Assembly: GCA_030374805.1 (NCBI GenBank)
Contig: JARGSG010000200.1
Span: 682,001-746,000 of the forward strand
Source: Gracilaria gracilis
Taxonomy: Eukaryota > Rhodophyta > Florideophyceae > Gracilariales > Gracilariaceae
Direction: 5' to 3'
Length of the DNA stretch: 64,000 nt
In this document: piece by piece, positions 20,535-30,877 of the stretch
Layout of the letters: each line of letters starts with the position of its first letter
Numbering within the stretch: the stretch's first letter is position 1
The notes under the pieces: model-generated
The model's database searches: none
What the model was told of the DNA's origin: nothing
Seen by the model: the letters and a program-made list of their open reading frames with translations, nothing else
Translations under genes and position numbers: made by a program

Positions 20535-21186
20535 TGCCGATTCAATTGTTTCCAAAACAAGAAACACCAACCCGAGCTGGACGTACACGTACTTTCGAAT
20601 TCACTACCAGCCCTGCTGGATACAATTCAAACACGATAACACCGCCGAGGATGTGATCACCACATCCTCTTGCGGTCACCACATCGTGAACGCCCAAAGC
20701 TCCATCGGCAAACGCCTTGGTGGGCTTTTTGGAGATCCATGGTTCACCATTTCCAATCGGGAACGAAATCGTACAATCTGAGACACACCACCAGGAAACC
20801 CCTAGTTCAGGGTCACCGCTGTAGCCAGTTTTGGCTTGCTTCAAAGTAGCTTGTCTGCACGGTTAGGTGGGCCACCCACCCACAGTCCCACAAGCTGAAT
20901 GAAGAACTGCTGGTAGCGCTTGTGGGTAGCAGATTGGGAAACACTCGATAAACGACATGGTTCCCAACCGAGGTTCACCCTGTCGCATTTAAGCAGCAGC
21001 TCTCTGCCCTCCCAGTAATCGACAGACATCAAACCCCGGCTTGGCACAGAAGCAGTGCCGTCGTTTGCCTCATCACAGTCACGACAAAGCAGTTGCTGTT
21101 TTCCGCCTCGGTTCCCACCAGCCCCTTTTGGCCGTAGTTCTTCAACTTTTACTATCTTTCCTTTCTGTTCGACGTATTATTTGGTC
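20535..21186 (+). repeat. Upstream region duplicated with the catalase gene
   Basis: This stretch matches 62665-63302 throughout, with scattered substitutions and small indels (shared CCAGCCCTGCTGGATACAAT, CATTTAAGCAGCAGCTCTCT). The duplicated unit therefore includes at least 650 bp before the catalase start. Possible TATA-like CATTTAAG is at 20986-20993. Confidence 0.8.
20986..20993 (+). promoter_or_regulatory. TATA-like element of catalase copy 1
   Basis: CATTTAAG is followed by an AGCAGCAGCTCTCT stretch, and is kept at the same place in copy 2, where surrounding bases vary. Conservation between copies supports promoter function. Confidence 0.35.
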
Positions 21187-22716
21187 ATGACGTTCCTGAA
21201 ATACTTGTTCGCCGCCGTGGTGATCCAAATCTGCACAGGGCATCAGATTCTCACAGGGGAGACTGGACGATATGCAGGCTCCAATCAACACTCGCAGTCA
21301 GCATCTATTCACGGCCCACTTCTTCTTCAAGATATCTACATGCTGGAAAAGCTGCGTCGATTCAACCATGAACGTATCCCAGAACGCGTTGTACATGGAC
21401 GAGGAGCAGGTGCACACGGTTACTTTCAACCCTACCGTCCCCTGGCTCATCTTACCAGAGCGAAGCTTTTCAACACCAACGATAAGACAGAAGTGTTCGC
21501 GCGCTTTTCAACTGTGATTCATGGAAAACATTCCCCGGAAACCGTCAGGGATCCAAGAGGATTCGCTATCAAGTTCAAGACCGAAGAGGGAAATTGGGAT
21601 CTGGTTGGGAACAACTTGCCGGTGTTCTTCATTCGAGATGTTATCAAGTTTCCGGACATGGTGCACAGCCTGAAGCCCGACCCGGTCACAAACTTGCAAG
21701 ACCCAAACCGTTTCTTTGATTTCTTCTCCGCGCTGGGCGGAATGGCCACCAACATGCTCACTCACATTTATTCGGATCTTGGGATTCCGGCATCCTATCG
21801 GTTTATGGATGGCAACTCCGTGCATGCTTACAAATTTGTCAACGCGGATCGAAAGGTCACATATGTCAAATTTCGTTGGTTTACCAATCAAGGTGTCCGA
21901 AACCTCACTCGAAAGCAGGCAGCGCGCATTCAGTCTGAGAGTTTCAGTCATGCTACCAAGGATCTTTACGACGCTATTGAACGTAAGGCTTTCCCGTCTT
22001 GGGAGCTGGCTATCCAAACCATGAAGCCGGAACAGCTCGACGACTTTGAATTCAACCCTCTCGATGCGACAAAGGAGTGGCCCGTAGATCAATTCCCTTT
22101 CACCCCAATCGGCAGAATTGTGCTTGACCGAGTCCCGGCCAACTTCCACATCTTCTCAGAGCAATCTGCTTTCGACCCGGGCAACTTCCTTCCCGCAGCC
22201 ATCGAGCCTTCCGAGGACCGTTTGTTACAGGGACGTCTGGTGTCCTACCACGAATCTCAGACACACCGTCTTGGTTCCAACGCATTCCATCTACTCCCCG
22301 TGAACAAACCCATATCAGAGGTTCACACTTACAATCAGGACGGAGTAATGACCTATGAGCATGCATGGGATGGATCCATCAACTATGAACCCAACAACTC
22401 GCCGCATTCTTACCTCGAGGATTCTGCTTACAAGTACTCGAGCATGTCAGTTTGTGGAAGTTACCAACAGGCAGCAATTGAGAAGACTCTCAACTTCAAG
22501 CAAGCAGGTGAAACTTATCGCAGATTTTCTACAAGGGATCAAAATAATCTGGTGGACAACCTTGCTGCCGATCTAGTTCAAGTGCGGGCAGAAAATGTGA
22601 GGAATATGATGTGCGCACACTTTTACAAGGCCGATGAACAATATGGACGTCGCGTTGCGTCAAAGGTAGACTGCAACATGGACGTGGTCAAAAAGGTTGC
22701 GTTCGATCTTAAATGA
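21187..22716 (+). CDS. Catalase with predicted signal peptide, copy 1
   Basis: Haem catalase that converts hydrogen peroxide to water and oxygen. From ATG 21187 it has 509 residues, usual for small-subunit catalases. Residues 1-20 (MTFLKYLFAAVVIQICTGHQ) look like a signal peptide, so the enzyme should be secreted or enter the endomembrane system, unusual for eukaryotic catalases, which are normally peroxisomal; no SKL-type C-terminus is present (it ends FDLK). Catalytic His lies in VVHGRGAGAHGYF, the distal Asn in GNNLPVFFIRD, and the haem-ligand Tyr in RLVSYHESQTHRLGSNAFHL. The Arg and Tyr of the proximal motif are intact. An upstream in-frame ATG at 21055 is not used as the start because copy 2 does not keep that frame. 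The gene is intronless. Copy 2 lies 42 kb to the right in the same orientation. Confidence 0.93.
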   Translation: MTFLKYLFAAVVIQICTGHQILTGETGRYAGSNQHSQSASIHGPLLLQDIYMLEKLRRFNHERIPERVVHGRGAGAHGYFQPYRPLAHLTRAKLFNTNDKTEVFARFSTVIHGKHSPETVRDPRGFAIKFKTEEGNWDLVGNNLPVFFIRDVIKFPDMVHSLKPDPVTNLQDPNRFFDFFSALGGMATNMLTHIYSDLGIPASYRFMDGNSVHAYKFVNADRKVTYVKFRWFTNQGVRNLTRKQAARIQSESFSHATKDLYDAIERKAFPSWELAIQTMKPEQLDDFEFNPLDATKEWPVDQFPFTPIGRIVLDRVPANFHIFSEQSAFDPGNFLPAAIEPSEDRLLQGRLVSYHESQTHRLGSNAFHLLPVNKPISEVHTYNQDGVMTYEHAWDGSINYEPNNSPHSYLEDSAYKYSSMSVCGSYQQAAIEKTLNFKQAGETYRRFSTRDQNNLVDNLAADLVQVRAENVRNMMCAHFYKADEQYGRRVASKVDCNMDVVKKVAFDLK

Positions 22717-23795
22717 GTTGTGGTATACAGGCACAGGATTGTTGGAGAAGCTATAAACACAACTAGAAACTTTAATAGAACATTCCAGTGAAGGTCTAGA
22801 ATATTCCATTTCAATAAGTAGTCATTGAGGATCTGCGTTGGCGTATTATCTTTAGTCACCGTCATTAAACCTTCGAAAACGCCTATGTTGGAGAAAAGAT
22901 AAACGCAGAAGATAGGAAAAGGTATGGGGCTTTGCATACAGACAATCAACTCAATTGCTTCCAATTTAATTTCAACCAGAGTGTTTTGACACAACAAAAC
23001 CACATAGAGACATCCAAGATGGTAAACTATGAATGGCTGTGGGCCTATGCGGTACTGGCACTTAGGTCCTCAGTGAAGAAGAAAGTAAGAATGAAAGAGC
23101 ACAAACCAAAACAAGTATGTTATGGCACATAGTTTAGATAGTGCAAAGGCATGAAAGTTGGAAAGCAGCCGATCAATAATTGGCAGTGGAAGAGAGGGCA
23201 AATGTTCAAAATACCATAGGGAAACCAAGGCAAAACAAAAGCGAGTAGACAGAGAGAGCATCCAAAGGATTATTGAACCAGACCAAGCTCGGTCTGCTCT
23301 CTGTTGCTGTCATTAGAGTATCTCAAACCATAAAGATAGGCTTCTTAAAAGAGATGCACTAGAGTGCGGTTGTAATCAAGCAGGCGACCCCGAAAGCCTG
23401 GACGTTATAACTGCGTGTACCCTTGTATATCCAGAGCTGTCAGCTCCAGGGGTTATGTAGCTTCATGGGATACGTTGTTGATCGAGTGACACGATATTGA
23501 TATTCCAAGAGATGTGCAGTGCAATACTTGTATGTGACATGGAAGAGGTCTGTTCCATGATGAGCTTGCTGTGGAATATGGACATGAAAGAAGTGTTCAA
23601 TGTAGTAAAAGACGATTCCAATGCACCGTAAAAGTGTTAGAAATGTATCCTGCCGGGCTGGTAGCCAATTTGGTAATACGTTTTAGCTGTGACAAGTAGT
23701 ATTCAAGCCCAAGAGGTGATTGCCACTCTGAACATTCTGTACAATAAGCTAATCTACAACTTTCATCTTTCAACTGAACAATCTTTTGTTGCTTT
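22717..23795. other. Catalase 3' flank without another gene
   Basis: No supported gene. A short stretch near 23640-23665 (reverse complement GGCTACCAGCCCGGCAGGAT) resembles part of the catalase upstream block, perhaps a very old third copy. Confidence 0.4.
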
Positions 23796-24238
23796 TGTTG
23801 ATGAGTGTCGGGAGACAGGCAGACGGAAAAGAAAGATGGGGGAAGAACCAAAGGTCAAAAAGAGAAAGCGAACGGAAGGGCACACCTCTGGCGAACTGGC
23901 TTCTGCCTTCGCCGAGCTCACTCCCGGTCTTCGGCCGGGAGCTTTTATTGTGTTTGCCCGCGACCTCTTTGTCGAAGAGGATCGCTCGAGGTCGGCTCAA
24001 TGCGGATCCAGCAATGAACGCAAACCTCCAAAGAGTAAAGGAAATTCACATATGCAAATTTTACACGCGACTGTGTCAGCCCCATCTCGGTCCTACATTT
24101 TCCATCGCGGCTCATTCGGAGCAGCTGTTTGATCTGGTGAGCTGCTTGCTCCGTTCCACGCACCGCCCGAGGGATACGCGCCAGTGTACGCGTCCGTACA
24201 CCTGTTCCGCCGCGTTGCTGTCGTGATATTTCACAACA
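23796..24238 (-). repeat. LTR of element C, left (3' LTR in element orientation)
   Basis: 443 bp with TGTTG...CAACA ends, almost identical to 30878-31319. In the element's own orientation this is the 3' LTR; just inside is a short G-rich run (ATGGGGCGC) that may serve as polypurine tract. Confidence 0.85.
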
Positions 24239-24555
24239 GCGCCCCATGAGCTGCTCTGCGTAAGCTTGTGGTAGCTCAGTTAACCCTTTTGAAACTAAAA
24301 GCTTATGTCTGTTATAATAGACATAAGATCGTTATTTTATTGGTTGTCGGCGAAAATCCTTGGCGGTCAGCCTTCCATGTGTTCACTCTGCTTATGTCTA
24401 GCTTGATAGACATAAACAAATGCACATCATTGGCTTTCACCAGATCTGATTGTGATGAACACCAATCATACAGATGGTCGTGGCGCGCTACTATCTCGAG
24501 ATAGTGGCGCTGTTTGCCTGTTCTGCGCTTTGCCTTATAGAATGCGTGTCCGAGA

Positions 24556-26648
24556 ATGTCCGGACCTTCTCCCAGTTCACACAACACCTCTGCTACGTAC
24601 TCCACAACGGCCAAGGCATCCGCCAAAACAAGTGGCCCGGACGTCTTTCAGATACCTCTTTTCTCTTGCGCAGCTGTCTTTATGCACACTGCGTCACATC
24701 TCATGAGCTTGTCATTCTCCCATCTGTGCTCTCGTAAATTTGAAGACGATGACGACTGCATTCTACAAAACGACGTAGAATGCAACGTTGAAGAAGCCCA
24801 AGGTATTTCGTATGATGTGGGTGACGATGAAGAGTTTCTTGTACAAGCATTGGGTCCCGCCGAAAAACAGCAGCTTTACGACACAGTTGAGTACTGTGGT
24901 AAGTGGCAGAGAGTAAGCGGACTGCATTTATGTCAACCACATCTTATAAAACGAGCGTATGCGCATAAAAAGAGTTAGGCCTATTCAGCCTCTTCCTCAA
25001 CAGCACCTTCTTGAACTGCGTCAGGACGTGGACAAGTATAGAACTAATGAAAAGAGGGAAGAGAACTAAACATCTGCGAATGGATGAGATTCTTGCCTAC
25101 TTGGGTCTGGAGTTGGCTACTTCAGTTCATCGTGTAAACCGATTACGCGATTACTGGGGCAAGTCAGAGCTACTGAGCAATCCCTTCTTCAAGAAGGTTA
25201 TGGCAAGAGACACGTTTTTGAACATACGTGCAGCGTTACGACTGTATGCTTCGTACGAACCGGATATAGCCACCGTAGACCCACTCTGGCACAGTCGCCC
25301 TATTCTTGAACATTTCACGAGAAACGCTGCGGCTCTGGCGGTTCCCGTTGGTGTCAGCTCGCTCGATGAGAACACCGTGAGATGCAAAGGTCGCACCGCA
25401 GCCCGTTCTCATATGAAGAGCAAGCCCGTGAAGTTTGGAATTAGGTTCTATGCCGTCGTAGGCTGGTCGCATGCCTATCTGCATAGCATGCAAGATAATG
25501 GCTCGGGAAATAAGAGTGGGCATAGTCCCGTACAGAGGTATACAACCGTGTTTCGAAACCTACGAGGGGCTGTAGAACGGAAGCTTGATGGAAAATTGGT
25601 GTCGAAGACCGCCGCGTCGGCATTATGGTGTGCGCAGATGGCCCACCAGACTCAATTGCATGCAACACCACATGAAGGTCGCCTCATGGTGATGGACAAC
25701 TTCTACACCAGGCACGTTTTAGCCCGACAGTTGCAGGCATTGAGTGATGGAGAGTGTAGAGTTTTAGGAACTGTCAGGCTGACTAACATAGACGGTCTCA
25801 ACCGCGTCGCGCTAAGGCAGGCTATTGAAGAGCTGAAACATGCTAAGCGAGGAGAGTGGCGCCTCGTTCAAGTTTTAGAAAAGAGCGAGATTGCCAGAGC
25901 TCCCGCGACAGTGGCACAGAACGCCGGTTTCGTTGTCTTCAAGGACAGGACTGTTGTTTCCTTTTACACTAACGATCTTGCCGCAACTCCCACATCACGT
26001 ATTCACAAACCCGACGACCACGCCCTTCGATGCGTACACGGACTGGCTCCACTACGGAGATGGACAGGAACCGAATCTCTGCAGCGCACGACGCTGCAGG
26101 TGCCAGCCATCGTAGTGGCATATAATCTGTTCATGAACAGTGTTGACAGATTTGATCAGTACCGATCCACGACCGCAACTCTGAGAAAGGAAAGAAGGGT
26201 AACAATGAGCATCATGACCTTTATCCTAGATGCTGCCATCATCAACGCGCACGCTCTTCTCGGCGCAATCTCGAATGCCGGAGATGCTATTGTTGACGCT
26301 TCGGTTATGAAACGGAGAATTATACACCAGCTCGTGATGGACAACGTTGAATACAAGCAAATCAGAGCCTCACTAAGACAGATAGCACCCAACCATAACA
26401 GTGAAAACTCCAGTGTAGCTCCAAATTTATCTTCAAACGCAATTCATCTGTTGTTTGAAACTCAAGGCAGAAACAGTGTCCACTGCATGCTATGTAACCT
26501 TTTGTCTACGAACGGAAGAGGAGGGTACACAATGTTCTCATGCACGGCATGCAAACGGGGTTTCCACGTCAACTGTTTTTCCTTTTTCCACCACTATGAA
26601 GCCTTTCGCAATGTTCGTCCACTCATATATAGGAAAGTGATGCAGTAA
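24556..26648 (+). CDS. piggyBac transposase (DDE_Tnp_1_7), probable two-exon gene
   Basis: Cut-and-paste transposase for the surrounding element. A first frame (24556-24898) has an acidic segment (KFEDDDDCIL, VGDDEEFLVQ). It ends at a GTAAGT donor (24899); a TTAG acceptor at 24978 would join in frame to the long second frame, though other acceptors are possible. The second part carries the family hallmarks: SLDENTVRCKGR (first catalytic Asp), VMDNFYTRHVLARQL (second Asp), YNLFMNSVDRFDQYRS (third Asp region). A C-terminal zinc-finger-like stretch follows, CMLCNLL...FSCTACKRGFHVNCF, as in many piggyBac proteins. The frame from 24969 to 26648 has no stop. AATAAA lies 40 bases after the stop. The exact start codon is uncertain. 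Confidence 0.85.
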
Positions 26649-26687
26649 AAGGCGAAACTATCTTCAAAACGCCACCGCAACCGGCGC

Positions 26688-26693
26688 AATAAA
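26688..26693 (+). terminator. Polyadenylation signal of the piggyBac transposase gene
   Basis: AATAAA in GGCGCAATAAAGTT, 40 bases after the transposase stop at 26648. Confidence 0.5.
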
Positions 26694-26740
26694 GTTACAT
26701 CAACTCTATCAACTGCAGTGGCCCCTTTCAAGAAATAAAC

Positions 26741-27274
26741 TTACATTTCCTTGAACCCCATGTATGCTCCACGATCATCTGGCCATATCCTCCTGATTCT
26801 CTCCTGCACGCATTGCGGAATCTGGACGCGCCTTCCCTTCCCCAGTATACCGTATCGCTCAGAAACGTAAGTCTTGTAGGCAGTTTTGCGCAAATTGTTG
26901 TGGTGTTGGGCTTAAAAACTATGGGCGGGGTACGAAGCAACTGTTTTCGTCACAATAGATGTTGCCAACTGCGTCCAATAAGACGGTGTGCCTCCGCAGT
27001 GTCTGCACGCAACATCTTCGTTTTCGGCTGTTACACGCGGTAGGTTGAAAGAAATAACATGAAACTCGATTTTGGACGACTCATGTTCACTTCCTTCGTC
27101 AGTATGGTTTCCAACGGTCGACACTTCGTTCTTGGAAGAGCAAGGAGCGAAATGTTGTTCTTCGTCTTTTGGGCCGTCCATCATCGTTGCGAAGGGTGGC
27201 AGTGAAGAGGCCGTAGAAAGAGACGAGCAGAGGCAAACATACGAGATTGTCGCAAGTTGGGAGACGGTATGCAC
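26741..27274 (-). CDS. Second, opposite-strand protein of the piggyBac element
   Basis: Two minus-strand frames appear to belong together through a short intron. The upstream frame begins near 27184 (MMDGPKDEEQHFAPC) or 27274, is acidic, and reaches a zinc-binding-like CRHCGGTPSYWTQ. The downstream frame, ending at a TAA at 26741-26743, reads AYKTYVSERYGILGKGRRVQ then IPQCVQERIRRIWPDDRGAY and MGFKEM. A poly-T stretch ending in AAG near 26906-26911 is a plausible acceptor; the donor is not settled. The pattern of YG-x-LG-x-G-x-R-x-x-IP-x-CV then a Trp/Phe-Pro motif is one I associate with accessory ORFs of algal and protist piggyBac-like elements, from memory only. It converges on the transposase gene. 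Function unknown, possibly DNA binding. Confidence 0.5.
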
Positions 27275-27489
27275 TTCGGTTCATCAGGGCCGCCTACTTT
27301 GCACTTCAAAAATGCATTGAAGCACTTGTACGTGCGCCAAAAAGAAGTGCACAAGTGTGCGTTTCAATCAACCTGTAGTGGGACCTGAACCATTCACTTG
27401 CCTCCCGTTCTTAGCGCTTATTGGTCTTTCCTTAAGTCTATCGTTGTGGACATAAGAATTTTTAGGGTCAAAAGGGTTAAATTGAATTC

Positions 27490-30347
27490 ACGACGGCACG
27501 CTGCCGACTCGTGCCATTTGCAGAGACATCGTCGATATATTCCTGCGCCAGCACCGGGACATCCATTTTCAGTGACTCTAGAGTAACCCCATCCCGTTCT
27601 TCGTCCGAAAACCCTTTCCATTTAACTAAAAGCTGCACTTCACCGTCCTTTCTTCTTATATCTTCAAAGCGATCGATGACTAGCATTTCACCCTCCTGGT
27701 AGACAAGATGTTCCTTGAGCGATTCAGTCACGTTGTAGTCCTTATTTCGAAAGAACTTTAGACGCCGACCGTGAACGTCCTGCTTCTTTCCATTCAAAAG
27801 ATCCTCCACAGTAAAGATGTACTCCGATTTGCACGAAACAACCCGAAAAGGTCCAATCCACAGCAAAGAAGGCTTTCTGCTTTTCTCACGTTTCAGCAAT
27901 CCTCGAACAACAAAATCACCCTCGGTGAGATTGACTGGTCTGACGCCAGTCTTACGATTGTGCGCCTTGACGGCACTCTCGCGTTTTCGACGAGTGCGTA
28001 TCGCCACATCCTTGTGCATGTTGTCGAGAGCAGTCTGCAACCTACCGATGTTCATTCTCTGCTTTGCTCTCACTTCTTCGACGCTTTGGACTTCGGCCAC
28101 GCCTCCAACCTTTCTCTTGATTGCTGTCAACGGGGAATCCTGCGGCAAGCCAGTAAATGCGGTGAGTGGGCACCGGCTACCCAATCTCTCCAAGATGGAA
28201 TTGTTTAGCGTCGACTGAACGATTGGAAGGACAGCAGGCCAGCATACCTGAGGAAGCTAAAATTCGGACAAAAGTGCTCTTGTAGCTCTCAAGAGTTCGC
28301 GACACACGACCTCGACTGTACCATTAGACCATGGGCAGTAGGCGAGAGTAAAGTAGTGCAAAGACTTCAGAGTCTCCCGCAAAAGATCGACTAGTTCATT
28401 CTTGAAATGAGAACCGCGATCGGAGACCCAGTGCTCTACGACACCAAACGATGCGAACCAGCGGATAAGTACCTCAGATACGGCTTCTACGGTAGCCTCC
28501 TTCGATGGGGTAAGCCAGAGATAACCACTATGGTCATCCTTCAGAACTAGGACGTAGCAGTATCCGTCTTCACCTTTCGACATGTAACAGAAATCGAAAT
28601 GCAGCATCTTGTTTGGTAGGTCAGCGTGCAGAGCGTGTGCAAGTGGTCTGCGAATGATCGTACCTGCTTCTGTACAGAGGCAGTGTAAGCAAGAACGGAC
28701 AAAGGATTCGACATCTTTCTGCATATGCTCCCAATAGAAATGCCTCTGTGGGGTAGCTTGAGTCACTTTCCAACTACGATGTCCTCCCATTCCGGTGTGT
28801 CCCGCAACGAGTATTCTGAGCTTCATCATCTGATCCTCGCTACAAATCTAATGGATTCCTTCCTCGTCCTTCCAACCTTCTTCTGTCTTCTTAAACCGCT
28901 TCGGCGGTTTCGAATTTGCGGTTTCTTGGGACGAGATAATATCCGGAAGCGAGGGCCAGTCCAGCCTAGAGTCTGTTCCAGGACTTATCGGTGCCAACAG
29001 TAGAGATTTGAGGCGGCCGATAATGCGAGAGCTGATGGTTGCCTGGCCCTGTACTCCCCATCTTGTCAGCATGTCTGCCCAAACATTTTGCTCGCCGGGA
29101 AAATGTTCGATAACGTATCGAAACGCGCTGAGTTTCAGGGCCCAGCGCATCAGTTTGCTTGCTGTGTGGCGTGCAATCCCGGGATTCTTCCCGTAGGGGT
29201 CGTATAAATATACGAGGTTGGCGTGGTCCGTGAAAATTGACACCTCCCGGCCAGTGATGAGGTAGTCGAGCCGGCACATTGCTTCGACTATTGCGAATCC
29301 CTCTTTCTCCGGCACGCTCCAATTCGAAGCAGATCCTGTAAAGGATCCCGACAAGAAACAAAGTGGCGAGTGGTCCTGTTTGTCAACATCTTCGTGCCGT
29401 TGCGACATCGGCACTTGTGTCAGAATTGCAGACCAGTGCGTATCTGACGCGTCCGTGAACAAACAGATCCTGTGGTCGGGTTTCGGGTGCGCGAGTTTCA
29501 CAGAAGCGGCTAGTTGCTGTTTGATGGTGTCGAAAGCAGCATCGTGGTCAGCGCCCCACGAGCTGGTGATGGAAATCTTGCGCACGGCTTGCTTCGTACG
29601 TTTTCCAGCTTTGGAGTAGGCGGCCTCCATCAGAGCGTGTAGAGGCGCCACGGTCTCTGAATAAGCTCGGATAGAGTTCCGCATCCAATTCGTAGCACAC
29701 AGAAGCTGTTGGAGCTGATCTGCTGCCGTAGGCTTCTTCATTTCCATCAGAGAAGAGAAATGTCGTGGGTGATACTGGATGCCTTCCGAAGATATTATTC
29801 TTCCACAGAACTGTACTTCCTTGTCAAACAAATTTGACTTTTCGGCGTGTATCTTGATGCCGACCTCTTCGCAAACGCAAAAGTATGCTTCGAGACTGTC
29901 TAACAATTCCGTTTCGTTCTGTGCGTAGAATAAAAAATCGTCAAGCCACTGAATCATCTTGTCCACGCGGCCTGCGAACTTTTCTTGCAACACGGCTTGG
30001 AAATGCGTCCCAGAATCACTGCCACCCTGGAGCACACGTCTGGAGGAGTAAATGCCAATGGGTGTCTGAATGGACATGAACTCCTGGGACCGTTCCTCCA
30101 AGGGTACCTGCCAGTACCCGTGTGCAAGGTCGATATTCGCAAAACAGGTGCTGCCGGCTACGTCCTGAAACTTCGATTCCAAGTGAGGCATAGACGGCTG
30201 GATTGGAATTGTTTGGGAGTTGGGTCCTCGGAGGTCTACAGTAAACCTTAGCTTGGTAGAGCCGGGCTTTGGTACAGCCAGGGCTGGGCTCGCCCATCTG
30301 GCCCTAGGGTTTTTGTAGATTGAGATATTTGGCCTTCTCGGAATCAT
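27490..30347 (-). other. pol region of element C (RT, RNase H, integrase, chromodomain)
   Basis: Minus-strand domains in order: reverse transcriptase (LRFTVDLRGPNSQT, FANIDLAHGYWQVPL, MIQWLDDFLFYAQNE), RNase H (CLFTDASDTHWSAIL, IFTDHANLVYLYDP), integrase (core with HWVSDRGSHFKNELV and YCPWSNGTVEVVCREL), and a C-terminal chromodomain (VIDRFEDIRRKDGEVQLLVK, then WKGFSDEE). The WLDDF variant of the RT active site and the DPYGKNPGIARHTASKLMRW stretch are characteristic of an oomycete/algal branch of chromodomain gypsies, as far as I recall. Broken, with a few interruptions. Confidence 0.8.
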
Positions 30348-30860
30348 TCAGTATTGAGGAAGCATTGTTGTGATCCAATGCCTTGCTGACCTGGATTACG
30401 AAAGATGCCACTGCTCCAGCGGGGTCTTCTTGGCACGGCGTGTAAGACGTTAACGCCAATGCGGCGTTAATCCGTTCCGAAAGATCTCGCGGCGACCGCG
30501 AAAGTGCGTTCTCAAACCACAGGTTGACCTTTTCTACAGTAGCCTCTTTGACAGTAATGGCATCCTGAATTTCTCCCATAATGCACAGAGCGTGTAAAGT
30601 ACTGCTTTCGATACAGTCCTTAACACTTGCCACGGTGATTTGGTTGCCTTCGTCTCGATTGCGATTGACATCGTTGCATTTCTCCTTGTATGCTGCGTAC
30701 TGTGTCTCGAACCTGATGAGGGCTGGTTGAGTGACTTTGTTAAGCTGAGGAGGTTTAATAAATGCAATAACACCGTAGTTTGAAGCCATAATTGCTCCCA
30801 AGGTGGCACAGGTTCCTGCACCGTTCTTGATTGCCTTCCTGCCGCCAAGTTCTCTTGCTC
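30330..30860 (-). other. gag region of element C
   Basis: Minus-strand frame with MASNYGVIAFIKPPQLNKV near its start and a helical body (PALIRFETQYAAYKEKCNDV, RSPRDLSERINAALALTSY), typical of a gypsy capsid N-terminal part. It follows the 5' LTR directly. It is shorter than a normal gag and no zinc knuckle is visible. Confidence 0.6.
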
Positions 30861-30877
30861 TTTGAGCCAAAGCGCTT

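Larger units (their letters stand above)
24280..27480 (+). mobile_element. piggyBac-type DNA transposon, apparently complete
   Basis: A 3.2-kb element with TTAA at 24280-24283 and 27477-27480. Inverted ends read TTAACCCTTTTGAAACTAAAA (first 20 bases shown in part) at the left and TTAACCCTTTTGACCCTAAAA in reverse complement at the right. Palindromes of the CTTATGTCT...AGACATAAG type follow both ends (24302-24328, 24390-24415 and 27432-27456). Inside are a full-length transposase gene on the plus strand and a second, spliced-looking gene on the minus strand. It is inserted within the gypsy element C, which is itself young, so the piggyBac insertion is younger still. It looks potentially intact, the only DNA transposon here that does. 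Confidence 0.85.

Noticed and set aside
20542-20844. Minus-strand 100-codon ORF upstream of catalase
   Set aside because: The homologous DNA at copy 2 does not keep this frame, so it is a chance opening in a conserved noncoding block.
21055-21186. N-terminal extension of catalase copy 1 from the ATG at 21055
   Set aside because: The frame is not kept in copy 2, and the extension would bury the signal peptide.
21508-22149. Minus-strand 213-codon ORF inside catalase
   Set aside because: A mirror frame of a real coding gene; no domain of its own.
23689-24226. ORFs across the left LTR of element C
   Set aside because: They are repeated in the right LTR and are chance frames in LTR sequence.
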